The notes beneath the pieces were generated by a model. It ran no database searches and was not told the origin of the DNA. It saw only the letters and a list, made by a program, of their open reading frames with translations. Shown here in pieces: positions 22,383 to 32,561 of a stretch of DNA of 64,000 bases. Made by a program: the position numbers and the translations under genes. Where the stretch lies: assembly GCF_029867415.1 (NCBI RefSeq), contig NW_026705404.1, positions 496,001 to 560,000 of the forward strand, written 5' to 3'. Numbering within the stretch: the first letter of the stretch is position 1; each line of letters begins with the position of its first letter. The stretch is from Vicia villosa. Lineage: Eukaryota > Streptophyta > Magnoliopsida > Fabales > Fabaceae.

Positions 22383-22658
22383 GAGACGCACGTCTCCAAC
22401 GTCTCTATGCCACCTCACCAAAAGGAGACGCACGTCTCCAGCTGTCTCCTAGATCTTCTCCACTTGAGACGCACGTCTCAAGTCGTTCAAAGGCTCTCCC
22501 CAAAAAGTGGAGACGCCCGTCTTAGGGCCCAATTGCATGGAGACGCCCGTCTCCAAAGTCCAAGGGCCACGTCATCAAAGGAGACGTCCGTCTCCCAAGT
22601 TCACCCACGTCCACTGCCACGTCTCCAAGCTCCAAGCCCACTAAGAGACGCCCGTCTC
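22383..22658 (+). repeat. Cluster of seven GAGACGNNCGTCTC palindromes
   Basis: Copies at 22383, 22425, 22466, 22510 (last base changed), 22540, 22581 and 22645. The two central bases vary (CA, CC or TC) while both arms stay fixed. They lie 140-410 bp upstream of the TATA box. Repeated at the same offset in the second copy (35443-35718). Confidence 0.85.
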
Positions 22659-22795
22659 CAAAAGTACGTGAACCCCGCCACTTTCTCCATTAATTTAGTG
22701 GGCAATTCCAAGTCTTCCTATATTTTCTCAATTTCCCACGCATGATCTCCACTACTTCACACATGATGCTGAAAGGAACTTCCATTTCCATTCAC

Positions 22796-22804
22796 TATAA
22801 ATAG
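22796..22804 (+). promoter_or_regulatory. TATA box of Athila-like LTR (first copy)
   Basis: TATAAATAG, the usual U3 promoter core; counterpart at 35856-35864. Confidence 0.7.
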
Positions 22805-23483
22805 AGGCCGAGCATTCATTTGAGATCATCCAAGTTTTAGGCGCGGAAGCGCTGCTCATAGTTTTAGGCATAAATTATCACTTTGTAAAAGTGGTAGTTT
22901 CTCACATTGAGGAACTACCACACCATTAGTTTTAGGCCTACAATTTATGTACTCTTGGATCACAATCTTGCCGACATTATTTCAAAGCTTCATTCAAGTT
23001 TCAAGATTTGCTTTGTTCGTAATTTTATTCAAGTTTGTTTCGTCTGCTTTACTTCCAGGTTTATTTATTTGCAATTATTTTAGTTTCATGTTCTTATAAT
23101 ATTGTTTTATCATTATAATTATAATATGGTTAGTAATTATAATTTCATGTTTAATAATTATAATTCCATGTTTAATAATTATAATTTCATGTTTGTTTCT
23201 TTAAGTATGCCTGGCTAATTAATTAAGATATCGGTATGTAAAGTAATTTAACCGTAGGGATCCGAAATAAATTGGCTTAATTATATTTTATTAGATATCA
23301 CTTGTTTTTGGTTTGTATGTCTAATTTAATTAGTAAGTCTTAAAACCAATAGAGCGAAAGTTTGAGGGCTTAAGACGGTCAAAGGTTAAAATCAATAGAG
23401 CGAAAGTTTGAGATCTTTAACTGGATAGTAGACATAGGACATTAGTTTTAAGGATGGCGAAAGCGTATTAAAACTAATTAGAA

Positions 23484-26400
23484 GGTAGCACTCCAGTCAA
23501 ACAGAAACTACGAAGGAGTAGGCCTGATATGTCAAAAAAGATCAAAGACGAGGTTGAAAAACAGTTCAATGCCGGATTCCTAAAAGTTGTAAGTTATCCT
23601 CCTTGGATAGCTAACATCGTCCCTGTACCTAAAAAAGACGGGAAAGTCAGAATGTGCGTGGACTACAGAGATCTAAACCGGGCAAGCCCCAAAGATGATT
23701 TCCCTTTACCACACATCGATGTACTGGTTGACAATACCGCACAATGCAAGGTATTCTCCTTTATGGACGGATTCTCAGGGTACAATCAAATCAAGATGGC
23801 ACCCGAAGACATGGAAAAAACAACCTTCACAACACCCTGGGGAACCTTTTGTTACAAAGTAATGCCCTTTGGTCTGAAAAACGCAGGAGCCACCTATCAA
23901 CGTGCAATGGTAGCACTATTTCATGATATGATTCATCAAGAAATAGAGGTGTATGTCGATGACATGATTGCAAAATCCAACACCGAGGAAGAACATTTGG
24001 GTCATTTACACAAGTTGTTTGACAGACTCAAGAAGTACAAGTTGCGACTGAACCCAAATAAGTGTACCTTTGGAGTAAGATCCGGCAAACTCTTAGGTTT
24101 CATAGTCAGCAGCAAAGGTATTGAGGTTGATCCCGCCAAGGTTAAAGCCATTCAAGAAATGCCTATACCTCGTACCGAGAAACAAGTCAGAGGATTCTTG
24201 GGACGTCTGAATTACATCGCCCGATTCATCGCCCACATGACTACTACTTGTGTGCCGATCTTCAAACTGTTGAAGAAAGATCAAGTGGAAAGGTGGAATG
24301 ACAAATGCCAGTTAGCCTTTGACAAAATCAAAGAATATCTCCAAAAACCTCCAATCTTGTTGCCACCTGTGGAAGGCAGACCTCTGATAATGTACCTAAC
24401 TGTGTTAGAAGACTCAATGGGGTGTGTACTAGGGCAACATGACGAATCCGGCCGAAAGGAGCACGCAATCTATTATCTTAGCAAAAAGTTTACCGATTGT
24501 GAAACAAGATACTCACTACTCGAAAAAACTTGTTGTGCCTTAGCTTGGGCAGCTCGCCGACTAAGACAGTACATGCTAAATCACACCACTTTCCTAATCT
24601 CCAAGATGGATCCCATCAAATACGTGTTCGAAAAACCAGCTCTCTCTGGAAGAATAGCGAGATGGCAAATGATCTTAACAGAATATGACATTCAATACAC
24701 TTCACAAAAAGCAATCAAAGGAAGTGTGGTAGCTGATCATCTGGCTCATCAAGCAGTGGATGATTATCAAGCATTGAACTTTGACTTCCCAGACGAAGAC
24801 ATTATGCTAGTCAATGACTACAAACAATCAGGACCAGAAGAAGGACCCGGGCCAGGATCCCGGTGGACTATGGTTTTTGACGGAGCTTCTAATGCACTTG
24901 GAAATGGCATCGGAGCTGTGATCATTTCCCCCGCAGGAGGTCATACACCATTCATTGCCAGGTTATGCTTCAATTGCACTAACAATATAGCCGAATACGA
25001 AGCATGTATTCTGGGTCTCAAAGCTGCAATCGATCTAAGAATCAAATTCCTGGAAGTCTACGGAGACTCGGCCTTGGTAATCTACCAAGTCAAAGGGGAA
25101 TGGGACACGAAGCACCCGAATCTAATTCCTTACAAAGAATATGTGCTGAGTTTGATTCTTTACTTCGAAGAAATCACTTTCAAACACATCCCACGCGAGG
25201 AAAATCAACTAGCTGATGCTTTAGCTACCATGTCATCCATGTTCAAAGTCAGGTGGGACAACGAGGCGCCTATGATCACCATCTACAGGCAAGATGAACC
25301 ATCCTATTGCAATGAGATCAATACCGAAGGAACCGAGGAAAAACCATGGTTCCATGAGGTAAAAAGATATCTCGAAGCTCAGGAGTACCCTGAAGGGGCA
25401 TCCATTAACGACAGAAAGTTTCTAAGGAGATTTGCTGCCAAATTCTTTCTAAGCAATGGAACCCTATACAAACGCAACCATGACTCGACTTTACTTCGCT
25501 GTGTAAACAAGAAGGAAGCCGAACAGATCATGGAAGAAATACACAATGGTGCCTTTGGTACTCATTCCAGTGGACATACAATGGCTAAAAAGATCCTCAG
25601 AGCAGGTTATTACTGGTCTACCATGGAAACAGACTGCCATCATCACTCCCGAACATGTCACAAATGCCAGATATATGCTGACAAAGTACATGTACCTCCA
25701 GTTCCATTAAGCGTCCTGACGGCTCCTTGGCCTTTTGCAATGTGGGGTATTGATATGATTGGAGAAATCAAACCTACTGCCTCCAACGGACATCGCTTTA
25801 TCCTAGTCGCTATTGACTACTTCACAAAGTGGGTAGAAGCAGCTTCATTTGCTTCTGTCACCAAAAATGTGGTGGCCCGGTTCATCAAATACAATCTCAT
25901 TTGTCGGTATGGCATCCCTGAACGGATTATCACGGACAATGGTACAAATCTAAACAACAGAATGATTACTGAACTTTGCACACAGTTCAAAATCAAGCAT
26001 CATAATTCTTCTCCATATCGACCAAAGATGAACGGCGCGGTGGAAGCTGCCAACAAGAACATCAAGAAAATCATACAAAAAATGACAGTAACCTACAAAG
26101 ACTGGCATGAGATGTTGCCTTTTGCTCTTCATGGTTATCGCACATCTGCGCGTACTTCGACAGGGGCAACTCCATTTTCCTTAGTCTATGGTATGGAGGC
26201 AGTTCTTCCAATTGAAATTCAGATTCCTTCCCTAAGGATTATGAAAGAAGCCAATCTAGACGAAGACGATTGGATTCAAACACGGTTGGACCAGATAAAC
26301 TTGATTGATGAGAAAAGGCTCGCAGCTATTTGTCATGGTCAGCTATACCAAAAGCGTATGATCAAAGCCTTCAACAAAAAAGTCAAAAGTCAAGCATACC

Positions 26401-26594
26401 AAACTGGTGGCTTGGTTGTCAAACGCATCATCTTACCACAAGGTGATCCCAGAGGCAAATGGACTCCCACCTACGAGGGACCATTCATAATCAAGAAAAT
26501 ATTCTCCGGCGGCGCCATGTTGCTTACCACCATGGATGGCGAGGATTTCCCACACCCTGTGAATGCTGACATAGTCAAAAAATACTTCTCTTAA
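23484..26594 (+). CDS. pol: Ogre pol, 5' truncated: RT, RNase H, archaeal-type RNase H, integrase
   Basis: Open from the breakpoint to the stop (1036 codons); the first ATG (23529) is internal, not a true start, because the upstream codons PVKQKLRRSRPD are conserved RT sequence. Numbering from that ATG: RT with VYVDD at 141-145; first RNase H about 285-405, lacking the usual TDAS aspartate; a second, archaeal-type RNase H about 448-570 with D451, E489, D513, D563, a known Tat-lineage trait; integrase zinc finger H679, H683, C710, C713; catalytic D742, D803, E839 with 35 residues between the last two; GPF motif near 984. No stop or frameshift. Without gag, protease and 5' LTR it cannot be a working element, so the open frame suggests a young insertion or recent deletion. 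Confidence 0.93.
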   Translation, partial: GSTPVKQKLRRSRPDMSKKIKDEVEKQFNAGFLKVVSYPPWIANIVPVPKKDGKVRMCVDYRDLNRASPKDDFPLPHIDVLVDNTAQCKVFSFMDGFSGYNQIKMAPEDMEKTTFTTPWGTFCYKVMPFGLKNAGATYQRAMVALFHDMIHQEIEVYVDDMIAKSNTEEEHLGHLHKLFDRLKKYKLRLNPNKCTFGVRSGKLLGFIVSSKGIEVDPAKVKAIQEMPIPRTEKQVRGFLGRLNYIARFIAHMTTTCVPIFKLLKKDQVERWNDKCQLAFDKIKEYLQKPPILLPPVEGRPLIMYLTVLEDSMGCVLGQHDESGRKEHAIYYLSKKFTDCETRYSLLEKTCCALAWAARRLRQYMLNHTTFLISKMDPIKYVFEKPALSGRIARWQMILTEYDIQYTSQKAIKGSVVADHLAHQAVDDYQALNFDFPDEDIMLVNDYKQSGPEEGPGPGSRWTMVFDGASNALGNGIGAVIISPAGGHTPFIARLCFNCTNNIAEYEACILGLKAAIDLRIKFLEVYGDSALVIYQVKGEWDTKHPNLIPYKEYVLSLILYFEEITFKHIPREENQLADALATMSSMFKVRWDNEAPMITIYRQDEPSYCNEINTEGTEEKPWFHEVKRYLEAQEYPEGASINDRKFLRRFAAKFFLSNGTLYKRNHDSTLLRCVNKKEAEQIMEEIHNGAFGTHSSGHTMAKKILRAGYYWSTMETDCHHHSRTCHKCQIYADKVHVPPVPLSVLTAPWPFAMWGIDMIGEIKPTASNGHRFILVAIDYFTKWVEAASFASVTKNVVARFIKYNLICRYGIPERIITDNGTNLNNRMITELCTQFKIKHHNSSPYRPKMNGAVEAANKNIKKIIQKMTVTYKDWHEMLPFALHGYRTSARTSTGATPFSLVYGMEAVLPIEIQIPSLRIMKEANLDEDDWIQTRLDQINLIDEKRLAAICHGQLYQKRMIKAFNKKVKSQAYQTGGLVVKRIILPQGDPRGKWTPTYEGPFIIKKIFSGGAMLLTTMDGEDFPHPVNADIVKKYFS

Positions 26595-26619
26595 AAAAGA
26601 AAAAAAACAAAACAGCTCG

Positions 26620-26756
26620 CTAAGTTGAAAACCTGAAAGGGCAACTTAGGCAAAAATGAGCGTCTCGGTGGATTGAAAACCCGAAAGGGCGATCCAGGCA
26701 AAAATTAGAGACTAAACAAAAATCCCGGTAGGCTGAAAACCTGAAAGGGCGGCCTA
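26620..26756 (+). other. Array of three hairpins with covarying stems
   Basis: Hairpins at 26620-26649 (stem CTAAGTTG/CAACTTAG), 26669-26696 (TGGATTG/CGATCCA) and 26729-26756 (TAGGCTG/CGGCCTA). All have the loop AAAACCYGAAAGGG and all are followed by GGCAAAA or GCAAAA. The stems differ in sequence yet pair in each case, including G-U pairs. It lies 25 nt after the pol stop. Confidence 0.72.
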
Positions 26757-27857
26757 GGCAAAAGTTAGGGAATGAAGCATACAACTGTGTTCCGTTCAGC
26801 TGCCTACTCACCATCAAGATTCAACACCTCAAAGACACTGATCAGTCTAATCACTTTCTTCCAACAAGTGAGGGATGAGATGCTCGAAGACAGATTGGCA
26901 ATAGCAGAGTTGAAACTTGACTGGATCATTTTCACATAGCTATTTATCTTCATAAATATTTTCCAAAACTTTCTGACAGTTTCCTACTTCTAGGATTGTT
27001 GTCTCCCTGTGCTAACCCGCCTATCATGGCTCTTTTCAATGCAGCTCTTTCAAAAATCACTATTTTCATTTTTTCTGTTTAAATACGTAAGCATCCCAAT
27101 GATAATTTTGAATGAACATATGCATTTGAATATGATTGATGTTTACCAGGAAAAACAGGAATGGCATTCAGGAAATGTCCCGATCATCTGGACATCATTC
27201 CATCAGAAGGAAATCACCAAGAGAAACGCATTTCTCAGCAAATTCCTCAAAAAGATTTTCTCTTCAAAAGAAGTCTTATTCCCCAGCAGGTTTGTTCCAG
27301 ATTACTATCTTCAGAAGGTATGATCCCCGCACCCGGACTTGGTCAGATAGTGCATCGGAGGATTATGCATCTTCCTCATTCCCATTTGAAAGGGCATCAG
27401 AACTTCCAGTTACCTTTGGTTCCCCAAGCAGTAGTCAAAGATCCTTCAACGGGATACCCGGGTTCTCAAAGAATTTCCCCAGACGAGGGTACTCAAGCAA
27501 GACAAAAGATCATCAACGATCACAATACATTCATGTCCAGCTGACTAGTGGGAATTTATTTTTCCAATTAGAAGCTTGACATCATATTCATACATCATAC
27601 ATTCATACATCATATTCATGCATCATGCATACGCATATTCATACACAACATAACATGCATATTTCTCCGGGAATATCTCACATTTACATGCATCATAAAC
27701 ATTGCATATCACTAACTTGATTTTTCAGGTAGGCAGATATCTTCAACAAAGATGTTCTCAATCACATGCCGTGTTCACCTGAATTCCATGAACGGTTCTC
27801 TCAGATATAATCAAGCCGAAGATTCATTCTGATCACTTACCAACTCAAAAACAGACA

Positions 27858-28092
27858 TCACAGATCTAAAGCGATACCTCAGACGGTTCCAGAACGATCT
27901 AGCATCACAGATCTAAAGCGATACCTCAGACGGTTCCAAAACGATCTAACATTGCGGATCTAAAGCGATACCTCAGACGGGTCCAAAACGATCTAACATT
28001 GCAGATCTAAAGCGATACCTCAGACGGTTCCAGAACGATTTAACATTGCAGATCTAAAGCGATACCTCAGACGGTTCCACAATGATCAACTT
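27858..28092 (+). repeat. 47-bp tandem repeat, five units, in Ogre B 3' region
   Basis: Unit holds AGATCTAAAGCGATACCTC and AGACGGTTCCAGAACGATC. Five near-identical units, then two or three decayed ones to about 28180. Tandem repeats in this region of Ogre elements are a known source of plant satellites. Confidence 0.85.
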
Positions 28093-28445
28093 CCAAAATC
28101 TAAAAAACTTTGGACAAGTTCCGTAACGATTATCTTCCAAGACTTAAAGCGGTAACCTTGGACGGCTCCGAAACAGTCAACACAAAGACTTTCAAATCCT
28201 TCATCAAGATATAATCAATGGATTCATTCTGATGAACAAACCCTCAACCCATTTACCAGGTGGCATCTGAAAGCCCATCTCAGGTAATGTTTCAATCTTC
28301 CAACAACACTTCGCAGACGACATTCAAATGCAACTTCCAACATCTCTTCTGATCAAGGTAAGTGCAAATTTTCAGGGCATCTAAATATTCAATCATCTTC
28401 TACCTTCAGATTTCAGACAATCTCTTCAGGTTTAAGAAGATTGAA

Positions 28446-28455
28446 TAGGGGCAAC
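28446..28455 (+). promoter_or_regulatory. Polypurine tract of Ogre B
   Basis: AATAGGGGCAAC (about 28444-28455) directly before the LTR start TGTTATACCCC. The upstream TTCAGGTTTAAGAAGATTG is also found before the 3' LTR of element D on the other strand. Confidence 0.75.
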
Positions 28456-31400
28456 TGTTATACCCCAAAATTTGCCCACATATTTTTCAAGAAAACTCCA
28501 ATCTGAAAATTAAGGGTCTCATATAATCATGGATTTTTATTTCAACAAATATCCTGACATTTGAAATACTTAGTTTTTAGAATTTTTCTTATACAGTAAT
28601 TTGGCTTGCAGTTGAATTTATTCTTACGCAAACACCAAATACTGTGTATTACTTCACACATGCTATTTATTTATTTACAGATAAATAGTACTGACATAAT
28701 TGGTACAGAGTTAAATCTTTTTTGCAGGCGCAAAATCAGGAAACTCAGACTGTACTGGTAACAGTAAACATTAGTTATTTATTATGTCTGTGTTTTTCTA
28801 ACAAGTCAAGTAAATAAACTTTCATTTTTCACATAAAACAAAAACAAAAAAACAACAAAAAAGAAAATTAACTTTGACTGTTGATTTTTCACTTTTAACT
28901 GCTACATCAATACCTGAACAGTCAGTTGACAGCCAAACTGCTGGCAGTACAATTCTCAGTGTTTTGTACCATCAATCAAATCAATCTTTCACAAATCAAA
29001 ATTCCAAGATTTTTGTTCTAGAAGTCTTCTGAATATCGCGCGATTAGCAGAGACTCAACACTGCACAAAAATCAGGTACGCTTAACTGTCTCCTACACAA
29101 ACAGTCCCTAATCAGGGTTTTTCTTGTTTTTACAGGAGCAACAAGTTTTTGAGAGCTCAAATGGATTTCATACACATCCATATATCTCAAAGTACCATCA
29201 TACAAATTTTCAAACTTCAATTCACTCAGACGCACCGTCAGCAGCTCAAACAGTCAACAGACGACCCGTTTGACCAAAAAAGTCAACAGACAGTCAAAAA
29301 TGAAATTTTTTGTCAAAGTCCATATTTTGTCAAAGGATTCATCATTTGATCATTGGATGATCATAATTCATCAAGGAAAGATCAAAAACCAACAAAACCC
29401 TAAGATTCAAAATTAGGGTTTTTGCCTGAAAAGTCAACTCAACTTTGACTGATCATAACTCTCTCATCCTTAATCCAAAAAATTCAAACCAAAGCTTGTT
29501 TTGAAGGAAATTCAATTATCTTTCAAATGCCATTGATCCCATGGTCATTGGATTCACCATTTGAAAAATATGATCAAAGACATTACAGGTCATTTTCAAA
29601 GTCAACAAAAAGACACTTTTTTCAAAAGGACACACAAGGAGCTTCAAAAATCATTTTGACATGATACCAAAGGCATTGGTTAGAGGACTCTTTGAGGTTT
29701 CCAAAAAGTGCAAGATCTCCTTCATATGACAAAAATTGAAGGATTTACACCTTGTTGAAGTTGGCTAAATTTTGGGAAAATACATGAAATCAACATTGCT
29801 CAAAAATGCATTTTTTCCAAATGGGGCCAAGTTTTCAGCATTCAAACATCATTTCCATGATATTATGGGCCTCCCACGACCAAGACAAGGCCCATACCAT
29901 TTTTTACCCATTTTTGGCATAATTTTATCTTATTTTAAGATTAAATTAAAAAGAAAAATGGAAGAATAATACATAGCTTTAATCTTAAGCTAAAGCCTCC
30001 ACAATTGACTTAATTATGCAGCAAGGAAGCTGCAAGGAAAGCCTAGAGCAAAGGTGTGGAGATCAAGCAATGGTAGCTTAAGTTTTAAGCTTGAAAAGTC
30101 AAGATTCCAACAAAGCTCATGAATGCTTCTTAGCTTGTTTTTTAAGCACTCCAAGGCTTATATAAAGGCAAGAATATTTCAGCAACAAGGAGAGCAAGAC
30201 ACCACGAAATTATAGCCCAAGCATAGCCATCAACTTCACAAAATTCTCAAAAATCTCATAACCTTTGTAATTTTTGAATTCTATATTCCAATCAATATCA
30301 ATACAAACAAACACTTCCAATCATCTTATAAAGTAGTATATAGTAAGAATAAACTCCTTGTGTGGTCCCATGAGAGTCGTAACACATGCTTGGTGTCTTT
30401 CATGAACATATACATATAGCTTTCGTTTTCCTATGCATGCTTGATTAAAATGAAAACTAACCACTTGCATGGACTCATGGCATGATATAGAGTAGGTTTG
30501 AGTGATCACATGCAAGCTTTAACGTGGTTTTGAAGCTCTACCATTTTTGAGCTTCAAAGATGTAAAGCTTTCGTTCTCCATGATAGAGGCTCCAAATGAA
30601 AAAACTAACGACGCTATCATGTTCAGAAGGGTCCATTTAGGTGATCTGGGTGGCCCTCTTTCTTTTTTATTTTCGTTTTGTAGGTCATCCAAAAGGTTAA
30701 AGAATTGAAAGCAAAATCCGCAGGAAAATCCGCAGGTAAGTCTGCAAGAAAATCCGCAGGTAATATGAAGAAGATGATGAATAGTGTGGCTGAAAAGTTG
30801 ACCACACGCGTGGCACTTTTCTTCCCTCTTATTCGCTGGTCAACTAGTCTTCCCATCCACATGTGCACTAGTGGGTCCCAGTCAGAAAGTTTGAATTCTC
30901 CTTGAATTCAATGCATGTCCCCCACTATCATACCATGTGACTCACAATCTAAGCCCTTGGATCATCTCAATCTCTCATCCAACGCATTAAAAACGCAGCC
31001 ACACCATGCTCCCTCTCAATCCAACCACACTTGATCATAATCTTTATATTTTTATTTCTATTTTAATTTCTTTATAAAATTAATTAAAAATAGTTTTAAA
31101 AATCCAAAAAATACACAAAAAATATTTTTAGACTTCTAAAATAATATATTATTTTCTGAAATAAAAATATTTTATTTTTCTTCAAGATTTCAATATTTTG
31201 CATAATTAATTAGTATATATTTATATATTTGCTTTTTAATTATTCTAACCAATCAAAAAATCATAAAAAAAATTGTTCTTTGTGATAAATATTGTTTATA
31301 TATTATAAACTAATTTTGTACATATTTTGAATAATTTTCTTTTTTAAGTTTTAATTATTTGTATAATTATTTGCATAATTATGTTTTAATTAACTTAAAT

Positions 31401-32474
31401 CAATTTCAAATCAATTCCAAAAATTCCAAAAAAATTAGTTTTGTTTTAAAATTAATTGACAAATATTTTTGTACATATTTTTGAACTTATTTCTAGGTTT
31501 AAATCTATTTTCATCTTTTTTCTTCATTTTAATTTAATTAATCATGCATTAATTATAATTAAAATAAATCATAAAAAATCCAAAAACATGCCTTTTATTT
31601 TTATTGCAATTTAAATTCCTAGATAAATGTATAGGATGTTAAATTCATGTAAATAGGCTAGTTTACATTTCCTGCACAATCGATGTAATAGCGTAGATTT
31701 ACTTTCCGCACTTTACATTTCCGCACTTTAATTTCCAGCAAATATAAACTGCGTGTATGTCAAAGATAAAATTGAACCGTTAGATCACTAACTTCAAAGA
31801 TAAATATCTGAATCCAATCACAATCACACTTGCACCTCTTCAGGAAATCCCTTTTCAATCTTTCAAAATCAAAGTCAAAATTCCACTGTTTTGAGTACAA
31901 AATCGAACCTTGCTTTTATATCCGGTGAAAGGATAGATTTTTAAAGGAAATAGGATAAAGACCTTACAACTCAGGGTAGACCTCCTAGTTTGCTTGCTCA
32001 AATCAAAACAAACAAAATTCTCATACACTGTTGATTTTTCAAAACTTTCAAAAAGACAATACTTTGTATACATCCAAACACGGGTTATTACAAAGTTAAC
32101 GTTCTTTTCAAAACATCTTTCGAAAGATAAACAAGCATTTTGTATACATCCACACACGGATCATTACAAAATTCAATTTACAAAAGTATTTGAAACCACA
32201 TATGAGCAATTTCAGAGCAATTGAAAAGTGATCGAAAAACAAGTGAGCTAAGCAAACTTAAGAGCCCATGGATAACCATGGATACAAAGGGTGCTAACAC
32301 CTTCCCTTTGTATAACCTACCCCCTTACCCAGAATTTCTTAAAGGTCTTTTTTCTGTGTCTTTTATAAACCTTTCCTTAATTGGATAAAATAAAAGGTCG
32401 GTGGCGACTCTGTGAATTTTCAAAAATGCGAAAGCATTAAGCGACAAAAAAGAGTCAGTTCACGTATCTCTACA
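28456..32474 (+). repeat. 3' LTR (Z) of Ogre B, about 4.0 kb
   Basis: Starts TGTTATACCCCAAAATTTG; the end is placed at ATCTCTACA by comparison with LTR X (AGTCAGTTC...TACA). Contains W-box modules (29250-29335, 29431-29451), TATATAAAG at 30159-30167, a 13-bp AAAATCCGCAGGT-type tandem repeat at 30715-30767, an imperfect hairpin at 30792-30821, and the PBS-like GGTGGCGACTCT at 32400-32411. No gene. Confidence 0.83.
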
Positions 32475-32561
32475 GATCAGAGGTATGGCCCGGTATTAAA
32501 AAAAATCGGAGGTCCACACCAACATTTTGAGGAACCACAAGAATTTTATAATTCCAACTAG

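Larger units (their letters stand above)
21187..23483 (+). repeat. First copy of a 2297-bp direct repeat (Athila 3' tail + LTR)
   Basis: Aligns without a single gap to 34247-36543 (constant offset 13060) with about 13 substitutions by eye, over 99% identity. Homology stops at 23483, where Ogre pol begins. Contains the polypurine tract before the LTR start at 22077, the palindrome cluster and the TATA box. Confidence 0.93.
22077..23483 (+). repeat. Athila-like LTR, first copy, 3' part missing
   Basis: Starts TGATAACACG after the polypurine tract at about 22058-22074. The complete copy at 35137-37107 is 1971 bp; here 1407 bp remain before the join to Ogre RT sequence. A TATAAATAG box is at 22796-22804. 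Confidence 0.87.
26595..28445 (+). other. Ogre B 3' untranslated region
   Basis: Contains the hairpin array (26620-26756), a long low-complexity stretch of CATCATACATTCATAC-type text (27580-27660), and a 47-bp minisatellite (27858-28090). Open frames at 27009-27579 show no recognisable domain and overlap one another in different frames; I treat them as chance. Confidence 0.75.
23484..32474 (+). mobile_element. Ogre (Tat lineage) element B, 5' truncated
   Basis: Contains pol from the start of RT to its stop, a 3' untranslated region of about 1.86 kb, polypurine tract and a 3' LTR (Z). The 5' LTR, leader, gag and protease are absent: the join at 23483/23484 runs straight from Athila LTR into RT codons, with GAA shared at the breakpoint at most. 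The 3' LTR ends at about 32474, directly followed by Athila gag-like sequence, so B was inserted into the Athila internal region before the deletion. Confidence 0.87.

Noticed and set aside
22298..22745. Overlapping plus-strand frames of 75 and 142 codons rich in Arg and Ser
   Set aside because: They are by-products of the GAGACG/CGTCTC palindromes, occur in two frames at once and lie in the LTR promoter; same for 35358-35805.
27009..27579. Three overlapping frames in the Ogre 3' region
   Set aside because: In different frames over the same text, no conserved domain, located in a known non-coding region of Ogre.
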